A stretch of DNA of 64,000 nt from Marinobacterium lutimaris (GTDB lineage Bacteria > Pseudomonadota > Gammaproteobacteria > Pseudomonadales > Balneatricaceae). The DNA lies in NCBI RefSeq assembly GCF_900108065.1, contig NZ_FNVQ01000001.1:2170001-2234000 (forward strand), read 5' to 3'. Made by a program: the position numbers and the translations under genes. Under the pieces are notes generated by a model that saw only the letters and a program-made list of their open reading frames with translations, ran no database searches and was not told the DNA's origin. Positions 52,311 to 60,349 of the stretch are shown here, piece after piece. Position 1 is the stretch's first letter. Each line of letters starts with the position of its first letter.

Positions 52311-53660
52311 ATGGAAGCTCTGGTATCGCTGATATCCAGCATTAACGGCGTTGTCTGGGGGCCGCTGATGCTGATCCTTATCCTGGGCGTTGGCTTTTTC
52401 CTCTCTCTCGGTCTGAAACTGATGCCTATTCTGAAAATAGGCACCGGTTTCCGACTGCTCTGGAGCGGCCGCAAGGCGTCCGCTGGTGATGAATCCCAGG
52501 GGGAGATTCCCCCGTTCCAGGCGCTGATGACCGCCCTGTCGGCTACCGTCGGCACCGGTAACATCGCTGGTGTTGCCACCGCCATCTTCCTCGGTGGCCC
52601 CGGTGCGCTGTTCTGGATGTGGATCACCGCCCTGATCGGTCTGGCCACCAAGTACTCCGAAGCGGTTCTGGCGGTTAAATACCGTGAAACAGATGAGCGC
52701 GGAAACCATGTCGGTGGCCCGATGTACTACATCCGCAACGGCCTGGGTAAAAACTGGGCCTGGATGGGTGTGGCCTTCGCCGTCTTCGGCGCCTGCGCCG
52801 GTTTCGGTATCGGTAACACCGTGCAGTCCAACTCGGTGGCTGACGTGCTGGAAGCCAACTTCAGCATCCCGACCTGGGTCAGCGGCCTGGTGATCATGGT
52901 ACTCGTGGGTGCGGTTCTGCTCGGCGGTATCAAGCGTATCGGTCATGTCGCCGGTGCACTGGTGCCGTTCATGGCGATCTCCTACATCGTCGCCGGCCTG
53001 ATCGTTCTGGCGATCAACGCTGCTGAACTGCCGCATGCTTTTGCACTGATCTTCAAACACGCTTTCTCTCCGGCTGCAGCCGAAGGTGGTTTCGCCGGTG
53101 CTGCTGTCTGGGCGGCTATCCGCTTTGGTGTGGCGCGTGGTGTATTCTCCAACGAGGCGGGCCTGGGTTCTGCGCCTATCGCCCACGCTGCAGCACAGAC
53201 CAAAAACCCGGTGCGTCAGGGTCTGGTTGCGATGCTCGGCACCTTCATCGACACCCTGATTGTCTGCACCATCACCGGCCTGGTTATCGTCAGCTCCGGC
53301 GAGTGGACCAGCGGCGCCCAGGGCGCTTCGCTGACCAGCAACGCCTTTGCTCATGCCCTGCCGGCCTTTGGTAACTACCTGGTGGCGATCGCCCTGGCGA
53401 TCTTCGCCTTTACCACCATTATCGGCTGGTCTTTCTACGGTGAGCGTTGCGTTGAGTTCCTGTTCGGCGTCAAGGCGATCGTGCCCTACCGTATCCTCTG
53501 GATCCTTGCGATCCCGGTGGGCGCCACCCTGAGCCTGGACTTCGTCTGGCTGGTAGCCGATACCCTCAACGCCATGATGGCGATCCCCAACCTGATCGCG
53601 CTGGCGCTGCTGAGCCCGGTGGTATTCAAGCTGACCCGCGAATACTTCGAAAAACACTGA
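52311..53660 (+). CDS. Alanine/glycine:cation symporter (AGCS family)
   Basis: The 449-residue carrier imports alanine or glycine with Na+ or H+. It shows AGCS hallmarks: ALMTALSATVGTGNIAGVAT (ion/substrate motif in TM1-2), GPGALFWMWITALIGLATKYSEAVLAVKYR, GGPMYYIRNGLG, FSNEAGLGSAPIAHAAA and GWSFYGERCVEFLFG. Located next to lrp, ridA and alr it fits a locus for alanine uptake and racemisation. Expression may be affected by the inverted repeat directly upstream. Confidence 0.94.
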   Translation: MEALVSLISSINGVVWGPLMLILILGVGFFLSLGLKLMPILKIGTGFRLLWSGRKASAGDESQGEIPPFQALMTALSATVGTGNIAGVATAIFLGGPGALFWMWITALIGLATKYSEAVLAVKYRETDERGNHVGGPMYYIRNGLGKNWAWMGVAFAVFGACAGFGIGNTVQSNSVADVLEANFSIPTWVSGLVIMVLVGAVLLGGIKRIGHVAGALVPFMAISYIVAGLIVLAINAAELPHAFALIFKHAFSPAAAEGGFAGAAVWAAIRFGVARGVFSNEAGLGSAPIAHAAAQTKNPVRQGLVAMLGTFIDTLIVCTITGLVIVSSGEWTSGAQGASLTSNAFAHALPAFGNYLVAIALAIFAFTTIIGWSFYGERCVEFLFGVKAIVPYRILWILAIPVGATLSLDFVWLVADTLNAMMAIPNLIALALLSPVVFKLTREYFEKH

Positions 53661-53678
53661 TCGGTTAAGCGATCCTCG

Positions 53679-53720
53679 CCGGGCGCCCCAACGGGGCCGC
53701 CCGGCCCATCCCGCCTTTTT
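53679..53720 (+). terminator. Probable terminator of the AGCS symporter gene
   Basis: CCGGGCG (53679-53685) pairs with CGCCCGG (53698-53704), with an inner CCCC/GGGG stem, 18 nt after the stop. A T5 run follows only 11 nt later (53716-53720), so the structure is strong but not canonical. Confidence 0.6.
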
Positions 53721-53795
53721 CTCACCCTTGCCTCCTATTCCTCCCGCCTCGCCAAAACCGCTATACTTGCCCGCTTTCCAAGATTCGGATCGAGC

Positions 53796-54557
53796 ATGCA
53801 ACGCCTGGATATTCTGCTGGTTGAACGTGGCCTGGTGAACAGCCGCGCCCGCGCCCAACGCCTGATCAAAGAAGGCCGGGTCAAAGTAAACCTTAATCAC
53901 TGGCAGGTGGCGCAAAAGCCCGGCCTGAAGCTGCCCCTAGATACCGAGATCGAGGTCGAAGAGGATGAGAGCGACCGCTACGTTTCCCGCGGTGCACTCA
54001 AGCTGATCCCCTCGCTGCAAAGCTTCGCGCCCAACCTTGACGGCCTGAGCGCCCTGGATGTGGGCCAATCCACCGGTGGCTTTACCGACTGCCTGCTGCA
54101 GCACGGTATCGGCCGTGTTGTCGGCATAGAGGTGGGGCACGATCAGTTGGCGCCAAACCTGCGGGAAGACTCCAGAGTCACCTGTATAGAGGGTTACAAC
54201 GCCCGCAATCTGGATAGCGATCTGCTCAAATACAACGAGGGTAACCCCTTCGACCTGGCGGTCATGGATGTGTCATTTATCTCCCAGACACTGATTCTCG
54301 AAGGGCTAGCCAGCCTGATCAAACCCGAAGGCCTGCTGTTCAGCCTGGTCAAGCCGCAGTTTGAATTGGGACGCGAACATATAGGCAAGAACGGCCTGGT
54401 GCGTGATGAAAGCCTCTACCCCACCTTGAAAATCAGGATGGAAAAGCTGCTGAACGAACTCGGCTTTACCCTGCTCAACTATACCGACAGCCCCATCCGC
54501 GGCGGTGACGGTAACCGTGAATTCATGCTCGTAGCGCGCAAAAAGGACACCCGATGA
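53796..54557 (+). CDS. tlyA: TlyA family rRNA (cytidine-2'-O)-methyltransferase
   Basis: The 253-residue protein joins an N-terminal S4 RNA-binding domain (MQRLDILLVERGLVNSRARA, about 1-60) to an FtsJ-type Rossmann methyltransferase with the SAM motif ALDVGQSTGGFTDCLLQ (about 87-103) and MDVSFISQT. TlyA methylates ribosomal RNA riboses in mycobacteria and was earlier called haemolysin A. The canonical motif has Ala where Gln is here (DVGQSTGG). It overlaps the next gene by 4 nt (ATGA). Confidence 0.88.
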   Translation: MQRLDILLVERGLVNSRARAQRLIKEGRVKVNLNHWQVAQKPGLKLPLDTEIEVEEDESDRYVSRGALKLIPSLQSFAPNLDGLSALDVGQSTGGFTDCLLQHGIGRVVGIEVGHDQLAPNLREDSRVTCIEGYNARNLDSDLLKYNEGNPFDLAVMDVSFISQTLILEGLASLIKPEGLLFSLVKPQFELGREHIGKNGLVRDESLYPTLKIRMEKLLNELGFTLLNYTDSPIRGGDGNREFMLVARKKDTR

Positions 54558-55471
54558 CCGGAAAACTGCACCTGGAGCTGAACATCGATCAGCAGCACAA
54601 CGGCCGCAAAGCCTCCGATTATCTCGCCGAGGCCTCGGGACTGCCGAAACAGCGCATCAAAGACGCCATGACCAAGGGCGCCGTCTGGTTGCGCCGCGGG
54701 CGCAACCGCAAACGTCTGAGGAAGGCCACCGAAGCGCTCAAAAGCGGCGACAGCCTGATGCTCTTCTACGATGCCGACCTGCTCTCGCGCACTGCAGAAC
54801 CGCCCGTCTGCCTGCACGATGCCAGAGGCTACTCGGTCTGGTTCAAACCGGCCGGTATTCTCTCCCAGGGCAACGATTACGGCGACCACCTGTCACTGCT
54901 GCGGCTGGCGGAACAGATCCTGGAACCCAAGCGCGCCGCATTTCCGGTCCACCGCCTGGATCGTGAAACTGCGGGCCTGGTGCTGGTGGCCCATAAAGCC
55001 GGCGTTGCAGCCCAGCTGTCGGCCCTGTTCCGTGATAACCAGGTTGATAAGACATACCTGGTGCGGGTACTCGGTAACACGCCGGAAAGCGGTACGATTG
55101 AAGCTCGACTGGATGGCAAGAATGCGCGTACGCATTACCTGCGCATGGATTACGATCCAGAGAGCGATATCGCTGAGTTGGAAGTGAAGATAGATACCGG
55201 GCGAACCCATCAGATTCGACGCCATCTGGCCGGTATAGGCCATCCAGTCATCGGGGATCCCCGTTACGGTCAGGGCAATAAGAACAAAGCAGGCCTGCAG
55301 CTCTGGGCCAAGGCGCTGGCCTTTACCTGCCCGCTGCGCCGACAGAGCGCCAGCTTTGAGCTGTCAACGGAGTTTCTTGCGAAAAACGCCCAGTATAAAC
55401 CGCTAACCAGCCTGAACAGCTGCAGCGATGACGAGGCGAGCGCCCCCGGCCCAACGAAAAAACCCGCCTGA
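54554..55471 (+). CDS. RluA-family RNA pseudouridine synthase
   Basis: The 305-residue protein has an S4-like N-terminal part (GRKASDYLAEASGLPKQRIK) and the PseudoU synthase core with the catalytic aspartate in HRLDRETAGLVLVA, the KTYLVRVLG strand, TGRTHQIRRHLAGIGHPVIGDPRYG and the final QLWAKALAFTCPL. Which uridine in rRNA or tRNA is modified is not predictable. Translational coupling with tlyA makes a two-enzyme RNA-modification unit. Its stop overlaps the ftsZ-side terminator. Confidence 0.9.
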   Translation: MTGKLHLELNIDQQHNGRKASDYLAEASGLPKQRIKDAMTKGAVWLRRGRNRKRLRKATEALKSGDSLMLFYDADLLSRTAEPPVCLHDARGYSVWFKPAGILSQGNDYGDHLSLLRLAEQILEPKRAAFPVHRLDRETAGLVLVAHKAGVAAQLSALFRDNQVDKTYLVRVLGNTPESGTIEARLDGKNARTHYLRMDYDPESDIAELEVKIDTGRTHQIRRHLAGIGHPVIGDPRYGQGNKNKAGLQLWAKALAFTCPLRRQSASFELSTEFLAKNAQYKPLTSLNSCSDDEASAPGPTKKPA

Positions 55472-55492
55472 TAAATGCAGAAATCAGGCGGG
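55457..55492 (-). terminator. Intrinsic terminator of ftsZ
   Basis: CCCGCCTGA (55463-55471) pairs with TCAGGCGGG (55484-55492) across a 12-nt loop; on the minus strand a T6 run follows (55462-55457). It ends ftsAZ transcription about 50 nt after the ftsZ stop and overlaps the stop codon of the convergent pseudouridine synthase gene. Confidence 0.88.
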
Positions 55493-55539
55493 AAACCTGG
55501 ACGGCCCTTGGGCCGCTTCAGTTAGGCTAAGGGTCGAAC

Positions 55540-56739
55540 TCAGTCAGCCTGGCGTCGCAGGAACGCCGGGATATCCAGAAAATCCATATCATCAGTACCG
55601 GTGCGCTTCATCTCGCCCTGGTGTTCCGGTTCTGGCGCCGCCTTGGGCTTGGCTCGCTCTTCGCTCTGGCGGTTGCGCATCACGGTGGGCAGCTCCATCT
55701 GGGAGAAGTCCGTGGTGATGCTCTTGGTGGAACGGGCGTGCGTGCGGGTATCGCCATTCACGACCCGGGCCTCAGCGCCCTGAGCCTTGGCAAGGCCGGT
55801 GGCGACAACGGTCACCTTCAGCTCTTCGGTCATATCTGGATCGATGACGGTACCGACCACAATGGTGGCGTTTTCAGAGGCGTACTCTTCGACCAGATCA
55901 CCGATCTCGGAGAACTCGCCCAGCCCCAGATCCATGCCGGCGGTGATGTTAACCAGGATGCCGCTGGCACCTTTGAGATCCACATCTTCCAGCAGCGGGC
56001 TGTTGATGGCGGCCAGGGTTGCTTCCTCGGCACGGCCGTCGCCACGTGCCTTACCTGTACCCATCATCGCCATGCCCATCTCGGACATCACGGTACGCAC
56101 GTCGGCAAAGTCGACGTTGATCATACCCGGACGGATGATCAGGTCGGCGATCCCCTGCACAGCGCCCTTGAGAACGTCGTTGGCGGTGCTGAACGCCTGC
56201 AGCAGGCTGCAGTTTTTGCCCAGTACCGGCAGCAGTTTTTCGTTCGGGATAATAATCAGGGAGTCGACGCTCTCCTGCAGTTCGCGGATCCCCTGGTCGG
56301 CAATCTTCATCCGCTTACGGCCTTCGAACGGGAACGGACGGGTGACCACAGCGACGGTAAGAATCCCCATTTCACGTGCCACTTCGGCCACGATTGGCGC
56401 GGCACCGGTACCGGTACCACCGCCCATGCCGGCCGTGATGAACACCATATCGGCGCCGGAGAGAGCCTCGGCGATACGGTCACGATCTTCCATGGCGGCG
56501 GAGCGGCCTACCTCCGGATTGGCACCCGCTCCGAGACCCTTGGTCAGCTCTCCACCAATATGCAACACGGTGCGCGCCGCCATCTTGCTCAGCGCCTGGG
56601 CGTCGGTGTTCGCACAGATGAACTCCACCCCTTCAACTTCTGAAGTCACCATATGATCAACGGCATTACCGCCGCCACCACCGACGCCCACTACCTTGAT
56701 AACCGCACTCTGCGGTACGCTATCAACCAGTTCAAACAT
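55540..56739 (-). CDS. ftsZ: Cell division protein FtsZ
   Basis: FtsZ is the tubulin-like GTPase of the division ring. The 399-residue protein has the GTP-binding VVGVGGGGGNAVDHM and the signature GGGTGTGAAPIVAEVA, the T7-loop NVDFADVRTVMSEMG, a variable Glu/Lys-rich linker (about 320-380) and the conserved C-terminal peptide DMDFLDIPAFLRRQ that binds FtsA and ZipA. It follows ftsA after 130 nt, enough to contain its own promoter. lpxC does not follow. Confidence 0.98.
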   Translation of the reverse strand: MFELVDSVPQSAVIKVVGVGGGGGNAVDHMVTSEVEGVEFICANTDAQALSKMAARTVLHIGGELTKGLGAGANPEVGRSAAMEDRDRIAEALSGADMVFITAGMGGGTGTGAAPIVAEVAREMGILTVAVVTRPFPFEGRKRMKIADQGIRELQESVDSLIIIPNEKLLPVLGKNCSLLQAFSTANDVLKGAVQGIADLIIRPGMINVDFADVRTVMSEMGMAMMGTGKARGDGRAEEATLAAINSPLLEDVDLKGASGILVNITAGMDLGLGEFSEIGDLVEEYASENATIVVGTVIDPDMTEELKVTVVATGLAKAQGAEARVVNGDTRTHARSTKSITTDFSQMELPTVMRNRQSEERAKPKAAPEPEHQGEMKRTGTDDMDFLDIPAFLRRQAD

Positions 56740-56869
56740 ATCTGCATCTCCTTCCAGGTTTTTCCATTCCCGATTCTGCGTCGGGTTACTGCACTATTTA
56801 AAAGGTCGCGACCAGTCGGTCTTTAACAGTCGCTGTCGATCAGCATCCACCGCTCTTATGGCGGTTTAC

Positions 56870-58132
56870 TCAGAAGTTACCCTGCAGCCAGGCTTTCATG
56901 CGCCCGAACATACCGGGAAACTCAAATCGGCTGGAGGAATCCAGCTCTTCCGGTGTACGCGCCGCCAGCGGCGTCGTCTCCACCGAACCCACCGAACCGC
57001 GGGCATAATGTAGTAGCCCTATGGCGGTGGCATAAATCGGGTTGCGCAGCAGCTCTTCCATGCCACGCACGCCCTGCGGACGCGCCAGGCGTACCGGCAT
57101 ATGGAAAATCTCTTCCGCCAGTTCAACTGCGCCTTCCATTTTCGATGTGCCGCCAGTCAGCACGATGCCGCCCGCGATCAGGTCTTCAAAACCCGAGCGC
57201 CGCAGCTCTGCCTGCACCAGCTTGAACAGCTCCTCGTAACGCGGCTCCACCACCTCGGCAAGGGCCTGACGCGACAGGTCTCGCGCCGGACGGTCGCCAA
57301 CGCTGGGCACCTTGATCACCTCATCGGCGCGGGTCAGCTGCGCCAGCGCACAGGCGTACTTGATCTTCAACTGCTCGGCATTGATCGTCGGCGTACGCAG
57401 GGCCATGGCGATATCGTTGGTCACCTGGTCGCCGGCAATGGGAATCACCGCCGTATGCCGAATCGCGCCGTGGGTGTAAACGGCGATATCGGTGGTACCG
57501 CCGCCGATATCCACCATGCATACGCCCAGATCCATCTCGTCATCGGTGAGCACCGCCTGGCTCGAAGCCAGCTGTTCCAGCACCACTGCGTCCACTTCCA
57601 GACCGCAGCGACGAATAGATTTTTCAATATTCTGAATCGAGTTGATCGATCCGCTGACCAGATGAACCTTGGCTTCCAGGCGCACGCCGGACATACCCAG
57701 AGGTTCACGAATCCCCTCCTGGTTATCGATCAAGTATTCCTGCGGCAGGATATGCAGGATCTTCTGATCTGCCGGAATAGCAACAGCCCGGGCCGCGTCG
57801 ATCACCCGCTCCAGGTCATAATCGTTCACTTCACGGTCGCGCACAGCGACGATGCCGTGGGAGTTCATACTGCTGATATGGCTGCCGGCGATCCCCACGG
57901 TCACCGAGTGAATCTTGCAGCCGGCCATCAGCTCGGCCTCTTCCACCGCGCGCTGAATAGAAGCAACGGTGGACTCAATATTGACGACGACGCCACGCTT
58001 CAGCCCCTGAGATGGCTGGGAGCTGAAACCAACGATTTCGATATCGCCGCCCGGTGTGATCTCACCCACCAGACACACCACTTTGGATGTGCCGATATCG
58101 AGCGCCACTATCATGTTATTTGCGATCGTCAT
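56870..58132 (-). CDS. ftsA: Cell division protein FtsA
   Basis: FtsA is the actin-like membrane tether of FtsZ. The 420-residue protein has phosphate 1 (MIVALDIGTSKVVCLVGEI), the SHI/1C domain, phosphate 2 (GVCMVDIGGGTTDIAVYTHG), the adenosine motif (GGIVLTGGTSKMEGAVELAE) and the amphipathic C-terminal helix FGRMKAWLQGNF. ATG at 58130-58132 or the second ATG seven codons later may be the start. ftsQ is not upstream; the region between ftsA and the divergent eptA gene contains only regulatory-looking sequence. Confidence 0.97.
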   Translation of the reverse strand: MTIANNMIVALDIGTSKVVCLVGEITPGGDIEIVGFSSQPSQGLKRGVVVNIESTVASIQRAVEEAELMAGCKIHSVTVGIAGSHISSMNSHGIVAVRDREVNDYDLERVIDAARAVAIPADQKILHILPQEYLIDNQEGIREPLGMSGVRLEAKVHLVSGSINSIQNIEKSIRRCGLEVDAVVLEQLASSQAVLTDDEMDLGVCMVDIGGGTTDIAVYTHGAIRHTAVIPIAGDQVTNDIAMALRTPTINAEQLKIKYACALAQLTRADEVIKVPSVGDRPARDLSRQALAEVVEPRYEELFKLVQAELRRSGFEDLIAGGIVLTGGTSKMEGAVELAEEIFHMPVRLARPQGVRGMEELLRNPIYATAIGLLHYARGSVGSVETTPLAARTPEELDSSSRFEFPGMFGRMKAWLQGNF

Positions 58133-58410
58133 TTTTGTCCGTGTCCGGATATCTGATATTACGTTGGGAATCCGACCTTATGGATTTTCTAGCAATTTAC
58201 AGGCCAGCCCGAAAAACCGGTTCCCCGATAGACTTCGAGAGCAAGTATTGCGCACCGGTGGTCAAAAAATCAACAGAGGCATATTCCACCATATCGGCAG
58301 CTTTTTGCCGTTCTAAAGGGCAAAACCGTTGTATTTCAAAAAAATAGAATTGCCGCAGGTGAAAACTTTTGCCGCTTATCAATTGGCCGGTCAAAAAACT
58401 TTCATGTCGC

Positions 58411-58512
58411 TTTCTAAATATAAAATCAATATTTAATTTTGAATAATAAACGAATAATCAAAACTAAATCTTGATGTTTTTCTAAATATTCAATATTTAA
58501 TTTTGATTATTC
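58411..58512. repeat. Very AT-rich repeat region between ftsA and eptA-type gene (58133-58642)
   Basis: The 510-bp divergent gap carries no gene I can support. In 58411-58510 only 13 of 100 bases are G or C, far below the surroundings. It contains a 17-bp direct repeat TCAATATTTAATTTTGA (58426-58442 and 58490-58506, each preceded by TTTCTAAATAT) and a perfect 12-bp inverted repeat GAATAATCAAAA/TTTTGATTATTC (58452-58463 and 58501-58512). This looks like a regulator or nucleoid-protein binding platform for the eptA-type promoter, the ftsA promoter or both. Confidence 0.8.
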
Positions 58513-58642
58513 AGGCTAATTTCAAAATTCATTCTTGATTTTAACCTCGGATTTAAGCGGCCTGTATGGCGCTTTCACGTTCCGCTCACACAGCTATCTC
58601 TACTCTAGGTATCACCATCGTTATCAATCTCAGGTTTCGAAG

Positions 58643-60337
58643 ATGACCCGATTCAGGCTTTCCGCCCTGCCTGCACTAAGCCCGCTGACCTACTCAGCGC
58701 TACTGACCCTGACCCTGGCCCTGCTGTACAACGGGCCCTTGTGGCAACTTATACTCGACCAGAGCTACCCCAGCGACCTGAAACGCTGGGGTTTTACGCT
58801 CGCCTTTTTCAGCTTTATCTATGCCGTATTGCAGCTGTTTATGGGCACGCTGAGCTGGCGCCAGATAATCAAGCCGCTGGCGATCTTTCTTATTCTCAGC
58901 TCCAGCTCCATCAGCTATTTAATGCAGAGTTACGGCATCGTCATCGACAAGGGGATGGTGCAGAACCTGTTTCAGACCGATGTGGCCGAGGCAGGTGAAC
59001 TGCTCAGCTCCGGGCTGATACTTCACTTTCTGCTGACCGGCCTGGCGCCCGCGCTGGTGTTCACGCTGATTCCTATTAAAAAGGTCACGCCGGTGCGGAT
59101 GCTGGCGCTGCAGTCCGCCAACCTGTTCGCCTGCCTGGCACTGATCGGCCTTAATGCCGGGCTGTTGTACAAGGACTATTCATCGCTGTTCCGTAATCAC
59201 CGCGAAGTGCGCAACCTGGCCGTGCCTTCCAACTTTCTCTATTACGGCGGCCGCTATCTTGCTGGCGCCTATGATCCGGAAGATCGCACGTTCGAGGTAC
59301 TGGGCTCGGATGCCCGCCATATTTCCAGTCCATTGCTTCAGGTTGGTACTACACCCAAATCCGATCTGATGGTGGTGGTGGTGGGCGAAACCGCCCGCGC
59401 GGACCATTTCTCGCTCAACGGCTACAGCCGCGATACCAACCCAGAGCTGGAACAGCGCAACGTCATCAGCTTCACTCAGGTCGAGTCCTGCGGGACCGCC
59501 ACGGCCGTATCCCTGCCCTGCATGTTCTCTTTCCTGGGCCGGGACAGGTTCGACGACAGCAAGGCGCTGTTCCAAAGCAATGTGCTCGACGTGATGAGCA
59601 GCGCGAAAATCGATGCGCTATGGCGCGATAACAACTCAGGTTGCAAGGGCGTTTGTGAGCGTATCCCCAGCGAAGAGCCGAAGCAGTTCGTGACCGCTGC
59701 CGACTGTAAGGGTGATGAGTGCTTCGATCAGGCGATGCTGAACAATCTGGACCAGTTCCTGGCCAGCGGTAACGGCCCGAAAATACTGCTGCTACACCAG
59801 AAAGGCAGCCACGGCCCTGCCTATTACAAGCGTGTGCCGGACAGTTTCCAGCGCTATACACCGGTGTGCGAAAGCAGCGAGCTGCAGACCTGCAGCGCAG
59901 ACGACATAGTCAACGCCTATGACAACACCATTCTCTACACCGACCACTTTCTTGCCAGCGTGATCGACTACCTGAAGACCAAGCAGGCGAACTACAACAC
60001 CGCCATGCTCTATATGTCTGATCACGGCGAATCCCTGGGCGAAAATAACGTCTATCTGCACGGCATGCCCTGGCTGCTGGCGCCGGACGCCCAGAAGCAT
60101 GTACCGATGGTGTTCTGGTCATCCGAGGGTTTCCGCAGCAGCCGCGGTATCGACCAGACTTGTCTGCAGAACCTGAAAGACAAGGCGGTGAGCCAGGATA
60201 ACCTGCCCCACTCGCTGCTGGGCCTGATGCAGGTATCCACCAGCGTCTACCAGCCGGAACTGGATCTGTTTGCCAGCTGCCGCCAGAGCGAGAGCCAGCT
60301 GGCACTGCAGCCGGTGAGCGCCGATCAGGCGGGTTAA
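58643..60337 (+). CDS. eptA: Lipid A phosphoethanolamine transferase (EptA/MCR family)
   Basis: The 564-residue protein has five N-terminal membrane helices (about 15-180) and a periplasmic alkaline-phosphatase-fold catalytic domain: Zn site in VVVGETARADHFSLNGY (Glu), the Thr nucleophile in ESCGTATAVSLPCMFS, and the MSDHGESLGE and LHGMPW histidines/aspartate. Cysteines for the usual disulfides (CKGVC, CKGDEC, CESSELQTC) are present. It adds phosphoethanolamine to lipid A phosphates, lowering negative charge and polymyxin binding. ATG 58643 is chosen over a frame extending upstream. The PmrAB-like genes are convergent with it. Confidence 0.93.
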   Translation: MTRFRLSALPALSPLTYSALLTLTLALLYNGPLWQLILDQSYPSDLKRWGFTLAFFSFIYAVLQLFMGTLSWRQIIKPLAIFLILSSSSISYLMQSYGIVIDKGMVQNLFQTDVAEAGELLSSGLILHFLLTGLAPALVFTLIPIKKVTPVRMLALQSANLFACLALIGLNAGLLYKDYSSLFRNHREVRNLAVPSNFLYYGGRYLAGAYDPEDRTFEVLGSDARHISSPLLQVGTTPKSDLMVVVVGETARADHFSLNGYSRDTNPELEQRNVISFTQVESCGTATAVSLPCMFSFLGRDRFDDSKALFQSNVLDVMSSAKIDALWRDNNSGCKGVCERIPSEEPKQFVTAADCKGDECFDQAMLNNLDQFLASGNGPKILLLHQKGSHGPAYYKRVPDSFQRYTPVCESSELQTCSADDIVNAYDNTILYTDHFLASVIDYLKTKQANYNTAMLYMSDHGESLGENNVYLHGMPWLLAPDAQKHVPMVFWSSEGFRSSRGIDQTCLQNLKDKAVSQDNLPHSLLGLMQVSTSVYQPELDLFASCRQSESQLALQPVSADQAG

Positions 60338-60349
60338 GCGACGATCCTG

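Noticed and set aside
52113-53915. 600-codon open frame antisense to the AGCS symporter
   Set aside because: Composition is unnatural (His/Gly/Asp-rich), it has no family motifs and overlaps a clear symporter gene completely.
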